From Sulfurospirillum oryzae (lineage in GTDB: Bacteria > Campylobacterota > Campylobacteria > Campylobacterales > Sulfurospirillaceae), in NCBI RefSeq assembly GCF_025770725.1, contig NZ_JANZKZ010000005.1, positions 1 to 64,000 of the forward strand: a DNA stretch of 64,000 bases, read 5' to 3'. Of the stretch, positions 1 to 8,600 are shown piece by piece; position 1 is the first letter of the stretch, and each line of letters starts with the position of its first letter. The notes beneath the pieces were generated by a model. The model made no database searches, was not told where the DNA came from, and was given only the letters and a program-made list of their open reading frames with translations. Position numbers and translations under genes: made by a program.

Positions 1-186
1 GCAGCAATCATTCATAATGTGATGGGATTTGCCGTGGTAGCACTCTTTATTACCCATGTGTATATGTCTATGTTCGCTATTAAAGGAGCAGTGCAGAGTA
101 TTATTACAGGGTATGTTGAAGAAGAAGAAGTGAAGATTCTTCACAGTACATGGTATAAGAAGCTTAAAGATCAGGGTAAGTTTTGA
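1..186 (+). CDS. Formate dehydrogenase cytochrome b (gamma) subunit, C-terminal end
   Basis: Only the last 61 codons are in the window; the frame is open at base 1 and ends in TGA. The visible protein has one hydrophobic helix containing a histidine in FITHVYMS, then a short charged cytoplasmic tail with EEEE and HSTWYKKLK. This matches the C-terminus of the membrane cytochrome b subunit of respiratory formate dehydrogenase, which passes electrons from the catalytic subunits to menaquinone. The following fdhD supports the call. Too little is visible to exclude a related hydrogenase or thiosulfate reductase cytochrome b. Confidence 0.7.
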   Translation, partial: AAIIHNVMGFAVVALFITHVYMSMFAIKGAVQSIITGYVEEEEVKILHSTWYKKLKDQGKF

Positions 187-204
187 TTTTACAACGACTC
201 TTGG

Positions 205-281
205 GCAAAGCTCAAGAGTCTACGTTAGACACTAGGTCACAAAACGAAGTTTCTCTGAAAAGCTTGCCTCTTGCGAGGCAG
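205..281. repeat. Intergenic stem-loop sequence related to one at 12,991-13,070
   Basis: An 11-bp stem with one G-T pair (GACTCTTGGGC, loop AAA, GCTCAAGAGTC) is followed by CTACGTTAGACACTAGG and a second hairpin (TGCCTC/GAGGCA). The spacer before selD contains GCAAAGCTTCTCAAG, CTACGCTAACACTAGG and CTTCTTGCGC in the same order. The two look like diverged copies of one intergenic element; function unknown. Confidence 0.45.
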
Positions 282-298
282 AAAAAGTGTTTACATGT

Positions 299-345
299 AA
301 AGGTACAAGAGAGATAATTTTCTTGTACCTTTCTTTATTTTTTTA
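299..345 (+). terminator. Rho-independent terminator after the formate dehydrogenase gene
   Basis: A perfect 12-bp stem (AAAGGTACAAGA, 299-310, with TCTTGTACCTTT, 321-332) encloses a 10-nt loop and is followed by a T-rich run to about 345. It separates the formate dehydrogenase transcript from fdhD. A TTTACATGTAAA palindrome at 290-301 overlaps its upstream edge. Confidence 0.8.
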
Positions 346-384
346 ATGCTAAAATATGCAAAAGAAGCACGTTAAAGGAATCGT

Positions 385-1173
385 ATGGAACCAGTTTTTA
401 AAACGACGATCACCAAGATTAAAGGTAAAGAGAAGTTTGAGCGAGAAGACACACTTGTTCGTGAGATCAAGTTAGAGCTCTACGTCAATGGTGCTAAAGT
501 GGGTGCTGTTATGGCAACACCTGTGGATCAAGAAGCCCTTGCTATTGGGTATTTGATGAGTGAAAACATCATTGAGAATTTTAGCGATGTCACTTCCCTC
601 AAGCTTCTAAACGATGGTATGCGTGTCGAAATCGAAGCGAAAGTCAACGAAGCGAACATTAAAAAGCTTAATGCTGAGGGTGTGGTTATTAGCGGTTGTG
701 GTAAAAGTATGACGGCAAACATTGATCCCGAAGCGATTGAGGCTAAAGTGATTAAAAGCGATTTTACCATTAGCAGTGATCGTTTAAGCACAGCGATGAG
801 CCAGTTTTATACGGAGTGTCCTTTGTATGAGCAAACCGGTTGTGTGCATACTGCAAAACTTTTTACCGATGAAAAGACTTATTTTATCGGCGAAGATATT
901 GCCCAACACAATACGATTGATAAAGTTGTTGGTAAAGCACAAATGGCAGGCATTGATGTGAGTAATGCCTTTTTGATGGTAAGTGGAAGGCTCTCTTCGG
1001 AGATGGTTGCTAAAGCGGTCATGCACCAAATTCCTATTTTGGCATCACGTACAGCATCGACCTGTTTGGGTTTGATGATCGCTGAAAAATTTGGATTGAC
1101 CCTGATTGGTTTTGTGCGTGGAGATACGATGAATGTTTACCGTCACCCAAGGCGAATCGTTGTAAAGGAGTAG
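385..1173 (+). CDS. fdhD: Formate dehydrogenase accessory sulfurtransferase FdhD
   Basis: 262 aa, the usual length for FdhD, which passes sulfur from a cysteine desulfurase to the molybdenum/tungsten bis-MGD cofactor of formate dehydrogenase in the cytoplasm. Family features are the early region with PVDQEALAIGYLMSENII, the central SGCGKSM motif around Cys105, and the C-terminal ASRTASTCLG and IGFVRGDTMNVY segments. The E. coli protein has a CxxC pair at the active loop; here only one cysteine is present. ATG at 385 has AAAGG upstream. It lies directly upstream of the ModE-type regulator with only three bases between, so the two are probably co-transcribed. Confidence 0.93.
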   Translation: MEPVFKTTITKIKGKEKFEREDTLVREIKLELYVNGAKVGAVMATPVDQEALAIGYLMSENIIENFSDVTSLKLLNDGMRVEIEAKVNEANIKKLNAEGVVISGCGKSMTANIDPEAIEAKVIKSDFTISSDRLSTAMSQFYTECPLYEQTGCVHTAKLFTDEKTYFIGEDIAQHNTIDKVVGKAQMAGIDVSNAFLMVSGRLSSEMVAKAVMHQIPILASRTASTCLGLMIAEKFGLTLIGFVRGDTMNVYRHPRRIVVKE

Positions 1174-1176
1174 GAC

Positions 1177-1914
1177 GTGTCTGAGATGGAAGAGTTGATT
1201 AAACAGTATTTGAATGATAAAGGCAAGCTGGATTGTTCTGATGCTTATAAAATTGCCGCTAAGTTAAAATGCCCAATACGTGAAGTGGGTGATACTGCAA
1301 AAGCTATGGATATTCGCATTGATAGTTGTGAACTTGGTCAGTTTGGGAAGATAGAGGAGGGCGTTTTTGATCTTGAAGCCTTGAACCGTCTTACACCACT
1401 TTTGGATGATCAAAATCGCGTTACATGTAAAGATGCAAGATCCCAAGCAGGAGGCATCGGACTTAAAAAAATCAGAGGTACACTCAAAGAAAAAAACATT
1501 GACGTGACCTACTGTAGTTTGGGTTGTTTTACCGAAAAAAAACGTCCTCGTTTGTATGTAAAAACCAAAACATGGATCGAAAATGCAGAGGGTGAACTTC
1601 TTTTTGGAAAAGGTAAAACGGAGATTTTAGAGCTGATCGAGCAAGAAGGATCTATCTCTAAAGCATCTGAAAAAATCGGGATGAACTATAAAAAAGCGTG
1701 GACACACATCAAAATTTTACAAAAAAATATCAACGATACGATGGTGCAAACAAGACAAGGCGGTGGAGAAGATGCGGGGACAACGCTCACACCCGTTGCT
1801 CGTGAATATATGGACAATTACCGCAAACTTCAAGCGGATATTGAAGCTTATGCCAATGAGCGTTTCAAAGAGTTGTTTTTAAAGCCTAGAAATAAAAAAG
1901 AGTTTGGGGAATAA
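1177..1914 (+). CDS. ModE-type molybdate/tungstate-responsive regulator with duplicated N-terminal module
   Basis: 245 aa. Residues about 144-215 form the ModE winged-helix DNA-binding domain (GKGKTEILELIEQEGSISKASEKIG, then MNYKKAWTHIK). Instead of the usual C-terminal Mop/TOBE domains, the N-terminus holds two similar modules (about 4-59 and 69-121), each ending in a Cys-x-LG-x-F stretch. GTG start at 1177 is chosen because AAAGGAG ends six bases upstream. Position between fdhD and the oxyanion transporter indicates control of Mo/W uptake or formate dehydrogenase genes. The ligand is not visible: no Mop domain is present, so sensing may use the N-terminal repeats or a different signal. DNA-binding role is well supported; effector is inference. 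Confidence 0.85.
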   Translation: MSEMEELIKQYLNDKGKLDCSDAYKIAAKLKCPIREVGDTAKAMDIRIDSCELGQFGKIEEGVFDLEALNRLTPLLDDQNRVTCKDARSQAGGIGLKKIRGTLKEKNIDVTYCSLGCFTEKKRPRLYVKTKTWIENAEGELLFGKGKTEILELIEQEGSISKASEKIGMNYKKAWTHIKILQKNINDTMVQTRQGGGEDAGTTLTPVAREYMDNYRKLQADIEAYANERFKELFLKPRNKKEFGE

Positions 1915-2036
1915 ATGCTCTAGGCTATTTTTGTGCTATGGAATTAATGTAAAATCTTTTCTAAGATAAAGTATTGGTTTTTAACAGAAATTTGACTAAG
2001 AATATGCAAAAAATACACATATCATAAGGAGCATAA

Positions 2037-2987
2037 ATGAGAAAAATGTTGTTGTTAAGCGGATTGGCGCTTAGTATGTTGATGGCAAAAGAGCCTATCA
2101 TTGTTTTACATGCAGGAAGCCTTTCGGTTCCATTTGCGGAGATCGAAAAAGCGTTTGAAGAAAAATATCCTCAGTATGATGTCCAACGCGAACCAAGTGG
2201 TAGTATTGCAGCAGCGCGTAAAGTGACTGACCTTGGCAAAGCGGCGGATGTTATTGGAAGTGCGGATTACCAAGTGATTGATAATATGCTTATTCCTAAC
2301 CATGCTAAATTCAACGCGCAATTTGCAACCAATGAAATGATCATTGCCTACACCGACAAATCAAAATTTGCTAAAGAGATCAACGATAAGAATTGGCCCG
2401 ATATTTTCCTTAAAGAGGGCGTAAAAGTAGGACATGCCAATCCAAATGTTGACCCATGCGGTTACCGTTCAATGCTTGTAACCATGCTTGCTGAAAAATA
2501 CTACCAAAAAGAGGGCTTTTTCAACAAACTTTTTGGATACGGCAGTCACTATGAAGTAGGCGAAGAGAATCAAAATAAAGTCGTGGTCAGACCAAAAGAG
2601 ACTGATCTTTTGGGACTTTTAGAAGCGGGTCAATACGACTATCTTTTCATTTACAAATCCGTAGCAGACCAGCACAATCTTAAATATATCACCCTTCCAG
2701 AGGCGATTTCACTGAAAAGTGCGAAATATGACAACGTCTATTCTGAAGTTTCTTTTGACATTGATGGTAAAAAACCGGGTGAAGTTGAAAGACAAATCGG
2801 CGCTCCAATGGTTTATGGCATTAGTGTTTTTGAAAACAAAAATTCACCAGCCAATAAAGCAGGTGCTGTTGCATTTGTAAACTTTGTGCTTTCTCCAGAA
2901 GGTCAAGCGATTATGAAGAAAAATGGACAAGATGCACTCAATCCTCCGATTATCACTGGCGACAGCTCTATTCTTGGAAAAAAATGA
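2037..2987 (+). CDS. wtpA: Tungstate/molybdate ABC transporter, periplasmic binding protein (WtpA type)
   Basis: 316 aa with a signal peptide (MRKMLLLSGLALSMLMAK). The mature start contains HAGSLS, and the middle has GHANPNVDPCGYRSM; both are characteristic of the WtpA/archaeal ModA type of tungstate/molybdate binding proteins, which coordinate the oxyanion in the periplasm. ATAAGGAGC precedes ATG 2037. The stop overlaps the ATPase start by four bases (ATGA), so subunits are translationally coupled. Context (fdhD, ModE-type regulator) supports Mo/W supply to formate dehydrogenase. Preference for tungstate over molybdate cannot be read from sequence alone; the symbol reflects subfamily resemblance. 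Confidence 0.88.
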   Translation: MRKMLLLSGLALSMLMAKEPIIVLHAGSLSVPFAEIEKAFEEKYPQYDVQREPSGSIAAARKVTDLGKAADVIGSADYQVIDNMLIPNHAKFNAQFATNEMIIAYTDKSKFAKEINDKNWPDIFLKEGVKVGHANPNVDPCGYRSMLVTMLAEKYYQKEGFFNKLFGYGSHYEVGEENQNKVVVRPKETDLLGLLEAGQYDYLFIYKSVADQHNLKYITLPEAISLKSAKYDNVYSEVSFDIDGKKPGEVERQIGAPMVYGISVFENKNSPANKAGAVAFVNFVLSPEGQAIMKKNGQDALNPPIITGDSSILGKK

Positions 2988-3967
2988 GTTTTCTCTCTCT
3001 GCAAGCCCTTACATGTAAAGTAGGGGCGTTTCATCTTCAAGATATTAGCTTTGATGTGGGTGAGGGCGAATACTTCGTTATTTTAGGGCATAGTGGTGCT
3101 GGCAAAACGGTCATTCTAGAGTCCATCGCAGGGCTTCACAAAGTGGGTGGAAAACTGCTTTACAACAATGAAGACATTACATGTAAAGTTCCTGAAGAGC
3201 GATCCGTTGGCTTTGTCTATCAAGATTTTGCTCTTTTCCCAAACCTTACCGTAGAGCAAAATATACGTTTTGCAAGTCGTTACAAATCTATCGAAGAGGC
3301 GGAGTCTCTTTTTGAAGATTTAGTCAATTTTTTAGGTTTAGAAAAACTTTTAAATCGCCGCATCGATAATCTCTCGGGTGGTGAAAAACAGCGCATCGCT
3401 ATAGCACGTGCTATCTTTGCCCGTCCTAAAATTTTACTCCTTGATGAGCCACTCAGTGCTATTGATCCGACGTTTCGTAATGCCATTATGAAATTTCTCA
3501 AAGACATTCACAGACGTTATGGTTTAACCACGTTACATGTAACGCACAATTTCCGTGAAGCCTCTTATTTAGCCGATCGAATTGCGATAGTCATGGACGG
3601 ATGTGTTCAGCAAGTTGGCTCGACCAATGAAGTGCTCTCTCATCCTGCAAGTCTCAAAGTAGCAGAATTTTTAGGCTTTAAAAACATCTTTCCTGCTTCT
3701 TTATTGGGGGATGATTCTTCAAGGCTTTTCTCAATTGATCCTAATGAAATTCTTGTTTCCAAAGAGCATGACATCAACTGTGATTTTGTGTATGAGGGTA
3801 AATTGGATGAGTGTATGGGCATTGTCGATCATTTTAAACTTTTTGTCTCTGTGGGCGAAAATCAATTTTTTGTTAAAATCATGAAACGAGAACACGAAGG
3901 ATGCGCGATTGATCGAGGTGAAAAAATCGTGATAGGGTTTAATCGAAAGGATGTGTGCTACCTATGA
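2984..3967 (+). CDS. wtpC: Tungstate/molybdate ABC transporter, ATP-binding protein
   Basis: 327 aa. Walker A is GHSGAGKT near residue 36, the Q-loop lies in VGFVYQDFALFPNLT, the signature is LSGGEKQR, Walker B is ILLLDEPLSAID, and the H-loop is TLHVTHN. The C-terminal 90 residues resemble the small beta-rich domain found on Mo/W and related importers. It energises import with the preceding binding protein and the following permease; both junctions are ATGA-type overlaps. Three exact TTACATGTAA palindromes (3009, 3177, 3533) lie within this one gene, read as TCK, TCK and LHV. Confidence 0.92.
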   Translation: MSFLSLQALTCKVGAFHLQDISFDVGEGEYFVILGHSGAGKTVILESIAGLHKVGGKLLYNNEDITCKVPEERSVGFVYQDFALFPNLTVEQNIRFASRYKSIEEAESLFEDLVNFLGLEKLLNRRIDNLSGGEKQRIAIARAIFARPKILLLDEPLSAIDPTFRNAIMKFLKDIHRRYGLTTLHVTHNFREASYLADRIAIVMDGCVQQVGSTNEVLSHPASLKVAEFLGFKNIFPASLLGDDSSRLFSIDPNEILVSKEHDINCDFVYEGKLDECMGIVDHFKLFVSVGENQFFVKIMKREHEGCAIDRGEKIVIGFNRKDVCYL

Positions 3968-4731
3968 GACACAAGTTTACAATCATTTTAGTCCTTTTGG
4001 GGCTTATTATGCTCTTCTTTTTAACCGCACCTCTGTTTAAGATGCTCATTGGAAATGACGTGGGGACATTGCTTAAAACCATTCAAGAAGCTGACGTTTC
4101 AGCCTCAGTCATTTTAACGATGAAAGTTTCGCTTTTCTCAACCATGTTTGCACTTTTTACAGGGCTTCCTTTGGCATACCTCATTGCGCGGTATGAATTT
4201 TTTGGAAGGTCTTTTTTGGAAACCTTGGTAGATATACCTATTATGATTCCGCATACGGCAGCGGGCATTGCGCTTTTGGTCGCTTTTGGCAGCGGCTATA
4301 TTGGAGAATTTTTTAGTGGTTTGGGTATTAAATTTATTGGTACGGAAGCGGGCATTATGATCGCCATGATGTTTCTCTCCGCAACGTTTCTTATCAATGG
4401 CGCGAAAGAGGGCTTTAAAAAAGTCGATGTCAAATTGGAAAAAGTTGCACGCACCCTTGGGGCTAGTCCCATGCACGTTTTCTTTGCCATCTCTGTTCCC
4501 AATGCTAAAAAAGACATTGTCAATGGCTGTTTGATGATGTGGGGAAGAGGACTTGGTGAGTTTGGTGCTGTTGTCATTTTGGTTTATCATCCAATGACCG
4601 CACCTGTACTGATTTATGATCGCTTCACCAGTTTTGGGTTGAGCTACTCAGCACCTGTTGCTGGCGTGATGATCATTCTCTCCATTCTTGTCTTTTTAAC
4701 GGTACGATTTATCAACAATAGACTTCGTTAA
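3964..4731 (+). CDS. wtpB: Tungstate/molybdate ABC transporter, permease
   Basis: About 255 aa with six likely membrane helices and the permease/ATPase coupling loop EGFKKVDVKLEKVARTLGAS, plus the cysW-type segments DIPIMIPHTAAGIALL and GLGEFGAVVIL. The frame could start at GTG 3955, but ATG 3964 overlaps the ATPase stop in an ATGA arrangement, as in the previous junction, so I prefer 3964. Last gene of the transporter operon; an inverted repeat at 4738-4775 follows. Confidence 0.9.
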   Translation: MRHKFTIILVLLGLIMLFFLTAPLFKMLIGNDVGTLLKTIQEADVSASVILTMKVSLFSTMFALFTGLPLAYLIARYEFFGRSFLETLVDIPIMIPHTAAGIALLVAFGSGYIGEFFSGLGIKFIGTEAGIMIAMMFLSATFLINGAKEGFKKVDVKLEKVARTLGASPMHVFFAISVPNAKKDIVNGCLMMWGRGLGEFGAVVILVYHPMTAPVLIYDRFTSFGLSYSAPVAGVMIILSILVFLTVRFINNRLR

Positions 4732-4737
4732 GACTCT

Positions 4738-4775
4738 AACAATGCGTCGTTTTGATCGAGAGACGATGCATTGTT
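4738..4775. terminator. Inverted repeat between convergent genes, probable bidirectional terminator
   Basis: A 12-bp stem with one G-T pair (AACAATGCGTCG, 4738-4749, with CGATGCATTGTT, 4764-4775) fills the gap between the permease gene and the convergent periplasmic protein gene. The T-run is weak on both sides. Confidence 0.55.
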
Positions 4776-4776
4776 C

Positions 4777-5400
4777 TTATTGGCTGATAATTTCCCATTT
4801 AAGCTCTTTTTGAATCAGCTTGAACGTCTCTTTTGTTTCCTCTTTGGTCGTATTTGTATCACTATCAAACAACCCATCACATTCAACTTCAAAGCTTAAC
4901 GATTGATCATCCAGCCATAAGGTATGTTGTACGACACAATGTGCGGGGTATTTATGTGTGAAGAGTTTGACAATGCGCTCTTCGCTTAACACATAAACGC
5001 TGATACGTGGAGATTCGTCGGCTTCAGTGACGAAGTAGTGCTTATTGGGAGAAAGGTTAGTCATGCCATCAAGCGGTATCTCTTTTCCATCGCGCAGATC
5101 AAGGGCATGGTATGCTTCGCTATCGGGCATAAAGTCGCTGAAAATGAGATATTTTTCTTTGAAGAAGCAGCCTTTGAGTGTGTAAAGTAAGGTTTTGTAT
5201 TCTTGGTCATTACCCAAATATTCATCTTTTAATTCCAATGTTTGATGGTTAATCAGGTGAATGGTCTTAACATCTTTCTCTTTTGTAAAAAATGCTTTAC
5301 ATTGCTCAAGTTGCGCCACATTGACATCATGCTCAAAATAGGCAAGATCGGCTATCAAAGAAGTTGTGATCAGGGCTAGTAAAATGCCATAAACTTTCAT
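4777..5400 (-). CDS. Hypothetical periplasmic protein
   Basis: 207 aa with an N-terminal signal peptide (MKVYGILLALITTSLIA). The mature part is hydrophilic, with two cysteines far apart (ECDG near the C-terminus, LKGCFF in the middle). A longer frame reaches 5526 but overlaps the diguanylate cyclase gene; ATG at 5400 is preferred because it carries the signal peptide and has AAGGA upstream. I do not recognise the family. It may be the last gene of the upstream binding-protein/diguanylate-cyclase operon on the same strand, separated by 28 bases, in which case a role in the same sensory pathway is possible but unproven. Confidence 0.75.
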   Translation of the reverse strand: MKVYGILLALITTSLIADLAYFEHDVNVAQLEQCKAFFTKEKDVKTIHLINHQTLELKDEYLGNDQEYKTLLYTLKGCFFKEKYLIFSDFMPDSEAYHALDLRDGKEIPLDGMTNLSPNKHYFVTEADESPRISVYVLSEERIVKLFTHKYPAHCVVQHTLWLDDQSLSFEVECDGLFDSDTNTTKEETKETFKLIQKELKWEIISQ

Positions 5401-5428
5401 CAATGGTTTTCCTTTACATGTAAAGATT

Positions 5429-7678
5429 TTAAAGCGCGGATGCTTCATAAAAACAGATCTGGTTGCGCCCTTTTTCTTTGGCTTTATACATCGCAAGATC
5501 CGCCTCTTTAATGAGTATGGCGGCATCTTTAGTTACAGCATCATTACCAAAAATGGTACAACCAATGCTAGCACCTAACAGATAGTTTCCATGAGCAAGT
5601 GCGTAAGGTTCGCATAAAAGTAAGAGAACTTTTTTGGCAATACTTTGGGTTAGATTGCGTGCAATGGCTTTTTGGTTGCCAAGATTTTTAAGCAAGATAA
5701 TAAACTCATCACCCCCAAGTCGAACAACAAGATCGCTTTCTCTAACGGTTTCTTTAAGTCTCGAAGCGGCTTGAATGAGAAGCATGTCGCCTGCATCGTG
5801 TCCATGCTTATCGTTAAGCTCTTTAAAGCGATCCAGATCAATAAAAAGGAGTGCCCCAAAATGTTTTTCATCAATACTATGACGTATGGTTTGGGCAAGC
5901 ATCTCATCGAGCAATCTGCGATTGGCAAGACGCGTAAGCGGATCGTAATAGGCAAGTTCTTGAATCTGCTGTTGAGCGACTTTATGCGTTGTTATATCAT
6001 TAAAATTGGCGATGTAATGCGTTGTTTTTCCTTTATCGTTGCGAATAGCAGTAATCGTTAAAGACTCTGCATAAATTTCCCCATTTTTGCGTTTGTTCCA
6101 AAGGTCACCTTGCCAAAAACCTTGCTCGATCAACGCTTTCCACATGAGTTCATAAAAAGCTTTGTCATGGTACCCTGAGTGTAAGATGCGAGGTGTTTTA
6201 CCAATGATTTCAGTATCACTGTAGCCTGTAATACGTGTAAACGCTTCGTTGACTTTGAGTATTTTTTCATGCACATCAGTAATCAAAATTGCCTCTTGTG
6301 TCTCAAAAGCAACAGCGGAGAGATGGAGCTGTTCGGCTCTTTTTTGGGTATCAATATTGATGTATACACCTGTGAGTAAGCGAGGTTCATGGGAGGGTGA
6401 AAACTCGATGGCTTTACCGCGTACTTGAATCCAGACCCATATCCCTTGGGCTGTTTTCATTCGACGTTCAATTAAAAAAGTGTCGCGTGCAAGAAGTTGT
6501 TCTTTGATCGATAAGAGCATGGTACTTGATTCATTAGGATGGGTCAAGTCACAAATTTTATCCCACGAAGGCTCAAACGCATTTGGTGGATAACCTAAAA
6601 GTAAAAAACATTGTGGATCCCACGTAATACGGTCGATCTGAAGATCCCATGTCCAAAGTCCTGTTTGTGTCGCCTCCATGGCAACACGGAACTGTTTTTC
6701 GTAAGAGAGCTGTCTTTTTTGGCGTTCATTCTCTTGATAATAACGCACAATCAAAATAAGCGCAAGTCCTCCTGAAAGGACAATCAAAAGTGCAGTGATC
6801 CAAAGTACTTTTGCGCGTTCTTTGTCCCAATATCCAAGGGCATAAGCTTCATCGGTTTGAATCTCGACGACAAAAGGTAGAAGCTTTGCGAGACGAAAAA
6901 CATTTAAAACGGGATGTTCATGCGTCTGAGCATGGAGAAAAAAATCTTCATGATCCATAGGGTGAGATACGGTGTAATGTGAAGCACCTAATAGGCATTT
7001 AGGATCCGTAGAAAAGAGCAAAATACCATCGAGCCTCCATAAAGAGACGACACCTTGCTCAAGAGGAAGAATGGATGTGTAATGATTGCTCAAATAATCT
7101 GTGTTGAGATTGGCAATGATGTAATAGAGTTTCTTTTCAAAAAAAACTTTTTTCAGTAAGGGTAAAAAACTAATTTCTTGTGAAGGAATAGGCGTTTGCA
7201 TTGTGCTTTGACGTGCGTTCTCAAAATCTCTTCCTGCCCAGGGAACACCAATGCGTAACAATGGAACATCGCCAAAAGGAACAGGAATGAAATTGTCCAA
7301 CGGAATGTGTTTCCCAATATTTGCCTCATTTGAGCTTGCGATGATCACACCCTCATCATTTAAGAGCGATAGGGATCTAAGATCAGGCGCATTGTGCAAG
7401 AGTTCTATAAAAACAGGGGCGAGTCCCTCTTGCGAAGGTCCTTCATTGCTGAGTAAAGGGATACGATCCATTGTTAAACTGACATGTTGAAGTATTTGTG
7501 AAAAGTGTTCTTCGAGCGTATTGGCATGAAGATTAGCAATATGGCGGTGTGTTTGAATAGCCTCTTGACGCAAGGAAGAGAGTGCCACAAAAACCGTTCC
7601 GACAATAATGATAACGATGGCAAGACTTACTGCTAGATACCGTACGATTTTTTTTTCGGGCAAAATATTTTTGATCAT
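5429..7678 (-). CDS. Membrane diguanylate cyclase with periplasmic sensor and two PAS domains
   Basis: 749 aa. A membrane helix at about 11-33, a roughly 250-residue periplasmic Cache-like sensor (SLLNDEGVIIASS), a second helix (VLWITALLIVLSGGLALILIV), then PAS1 (about 330-440), PAS2 with GYSDTEIIGKTPRILHSGYH (about 455-570), and a C-terminal GGDEF domain. The active site is an intact GGDEF, and RESD placed five residues before it fits the inhibitory c-di-GMP I-site, so this is predicted to be a feedback-controlled c-di-GMP synthase. No EAL domain. It starts six bases after the upstream binding-protein gene, implying one operon and a shared signal. Confidence 0.92.
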   Translation of the reverse strand: MIKNILPEKKIVRYLAVSLAIVIIIVGTVFVALSSLRQEAIQTHRHIANLHANTLEEHFSQILQHVSLTMDRIPLLSNEGPSQEGLAPVFIELLHNAPDLRSLSLLNDEGVIIASSNEANIGKHIPLDNFIPVPFGDVPLLRIGVPWAGRDFENARQSTMQTPIPSQEISFLPLLKKVFFEKKLYYIIANLNTDYLSNHYTSILPLEQGVVSLWRLDGILLFSTDPKCLLGASHYTVSHPMDHEDFFLHAQTHEHPVLNVFRLAKLLPFVVEIQTDEAYALGYWDKERAKVLWITALLIVLSGGLALILIVRYYQENERQKRQLSYEKQFRVAMEATQTGLWTWDLQIDRITWDPQCFLLLGYPPNAFEPSWDKICDLTHPNESSTMLLSIKEQLLARDTFLIERRMKTAQGIWVWIQVRGKAIEFSPSHEPRLLTGVYINIDTQKRAEQLHLSAVAFETQEAILITDVHEKILKVNEAFTRITGYSDTEIIGKTPRILHSGYHDKAFYELMWKALIEQGFWQGDLWNKRKNGEIYAESLTITAIRNDKGKTTHYIANFNDITTHKVAQQQIQELAYYDPLTRLANRRLLDEMLAQTIRHSIDEKHFGALLFIDLDRFKELNDKHGHDAGDMLLIQAASRLKETVRESDLVVRLGGDEFIILLKNLGNQKAIARNLTQSIAKKVLLLLCEPYALAHGNYLLGASIGCTIFGNDAVTKDAAILIKEADLAMYKAKEKGRNQICFYEASAL

Positions 7679-7684
7679 AAGAAC

Positions 7685-8467
7685 CTACTTTTCGTAAATA
7701 ATGGGTTCTAAATGATGGCGTTTAGCAGCTTCTAAGAGCCTACCATCGTGTTTGATTGCGTGAATAAAAGTTTCCACTTTTCCTTGAAATGCAGGTTCGT
7801 TTTGTGCAATTGCCCAACCATAAGGGGTAATATGAAATGGCTTCGTTGGTTTGATGAGTTTTGCCCACTCTTTCTCTTCAATCATTCGGATACCAAAAGG
7901 ATAGTCTGTCATAAAAACATCCGCTCGCCCTGCTTCAACCTCTTGCTCTCTTGCATGCAGTGAGTCAACCACTAAAAGTTTGGCTCTTTGAAGACTCTTT
8001 TGCATGAGTGCAACATGATAGGTGCCTTTGGCAACAGCTACAATGACACCCGTTTGATCGATGTCATCCCATGTTTGGATACGTTTATTGCTTTTGGAGG
8101 TAATGGCGTAAATGTCGCTCGCAAGGTGCGGTGTGGTAAGGGCTAGTTTTTCTTTTCGCTCATCGGTATGTCCGATGGCAAACATAGCAATGTCACATTT
8201 TTTTGAGTTAATATCTTGGATAAGTGTCGCAAATGAGCTCTCTTTAAAGGCAAGGCTTACACCTAATTCTTTAGCAAATTCTTTGGCTAAATCCACATCA
8301 ATGCCAATCAGTTCTTGTGTTCTAGGATTGACGTAAGAGATGCTATAGTATTCTGGCCAAATGCAGACACGTATTTTTTTTGTCTCAAGAATCGTAGTGA
8401 GGGTGTCTGCGTTTGAAAAAGAAAAAAAAGTATAACAAAAAAGAACAATCCAACCAAAGCGGCGCAT
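7685..8467 (-). CDS. Periplasmic amino-acid-type substrate-binding protein (SBP family 3)
   Basis: About 260 aa: signal peptide ending near FSFSNADTL, then the family 3 fold with ETKKIRVCIWPEYYSISYVNP, GIDVDLAKEFAKELGV and the CDIAMFAIGHTDERKEKLALTTPH region. ATG at 8467 is preferred over an upstream in-frame start because AAAGGAT lies just ahead and it begins the signal peptide. No permease or ATPase gene is nearby. The next gene is a membrane diguanylate cyclase six bases downstream, so this protein more likely delivers a ligand signal to that sensor than feeds a transporter (inference). Confidence 0.85.
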   Translation of the reverse strand: MRRFGWIVLFCYTFFSFSNADTLTTILETKKIRVCIWPEYYSISYVNPRTQELIGIDVDLAKEFAKELGVSLAFKESSFATLIQDINSKKCDIAMFAIGHTDERKEKLALTTPHLASDIYAITSKSNKRIQTWDDIDQTGVIVAVAKGTYHVALMQKSLQRAKLLVVDSLHAREQEVEAGRADVFMTDYPFGIRMIEEKEWAKLIKPTKPFHITPYGWAIAQNEPAFQGKVETFIHAIKHDGRLLEAAKRHHLEPIIYEK

Positions 8468-8566
8468 GGGATATCCTTTGTATAGAGCGTGTGTAATAGG
8501 TTTTTTGAAGTATAACACAAACTAATTGGAAAAAAAGGTTATAAAAATTTTTGTGAAAAATTGAGT

Positions 8567-8572
8567 TATAAT
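8567..8572 (+). promoter_or_regulatory. Possible -10 element (TATAAT) for the binding-protein/GGDEF-EAL operon
   Basis: TATAAT lies 28 bases before the chosen start at 8601, in the divergent spacer between two binding-protein operons. No good -35 is seen, which is common for sigma-70 promoters in Campylobacterota. Confidence 0.4.
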
Positions 8573-8600
8573 AAGTTTGATTCGTTTTAGGAGATGTAAC

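Noticed and set aside
1992-2025. Sigma-70 promoter and ModE box before wtpA
   Set aside because: TTGACT is present but no -10 stands at good spacing, and the ATATG/CATAT pair is too short to call an operator.
4138-4590. 150-codon minus-strand frame inside the permease gene
   Set aside because: Antisense to a clear ABC permease and rich in rare residue runs; no ribosome site.
5401-5526. Longer N-terminus for the periplasmic protein gene
   Set aside because: It would overlap the diguanylate cyclase gene and hide the signal peptide that begins at 5400.
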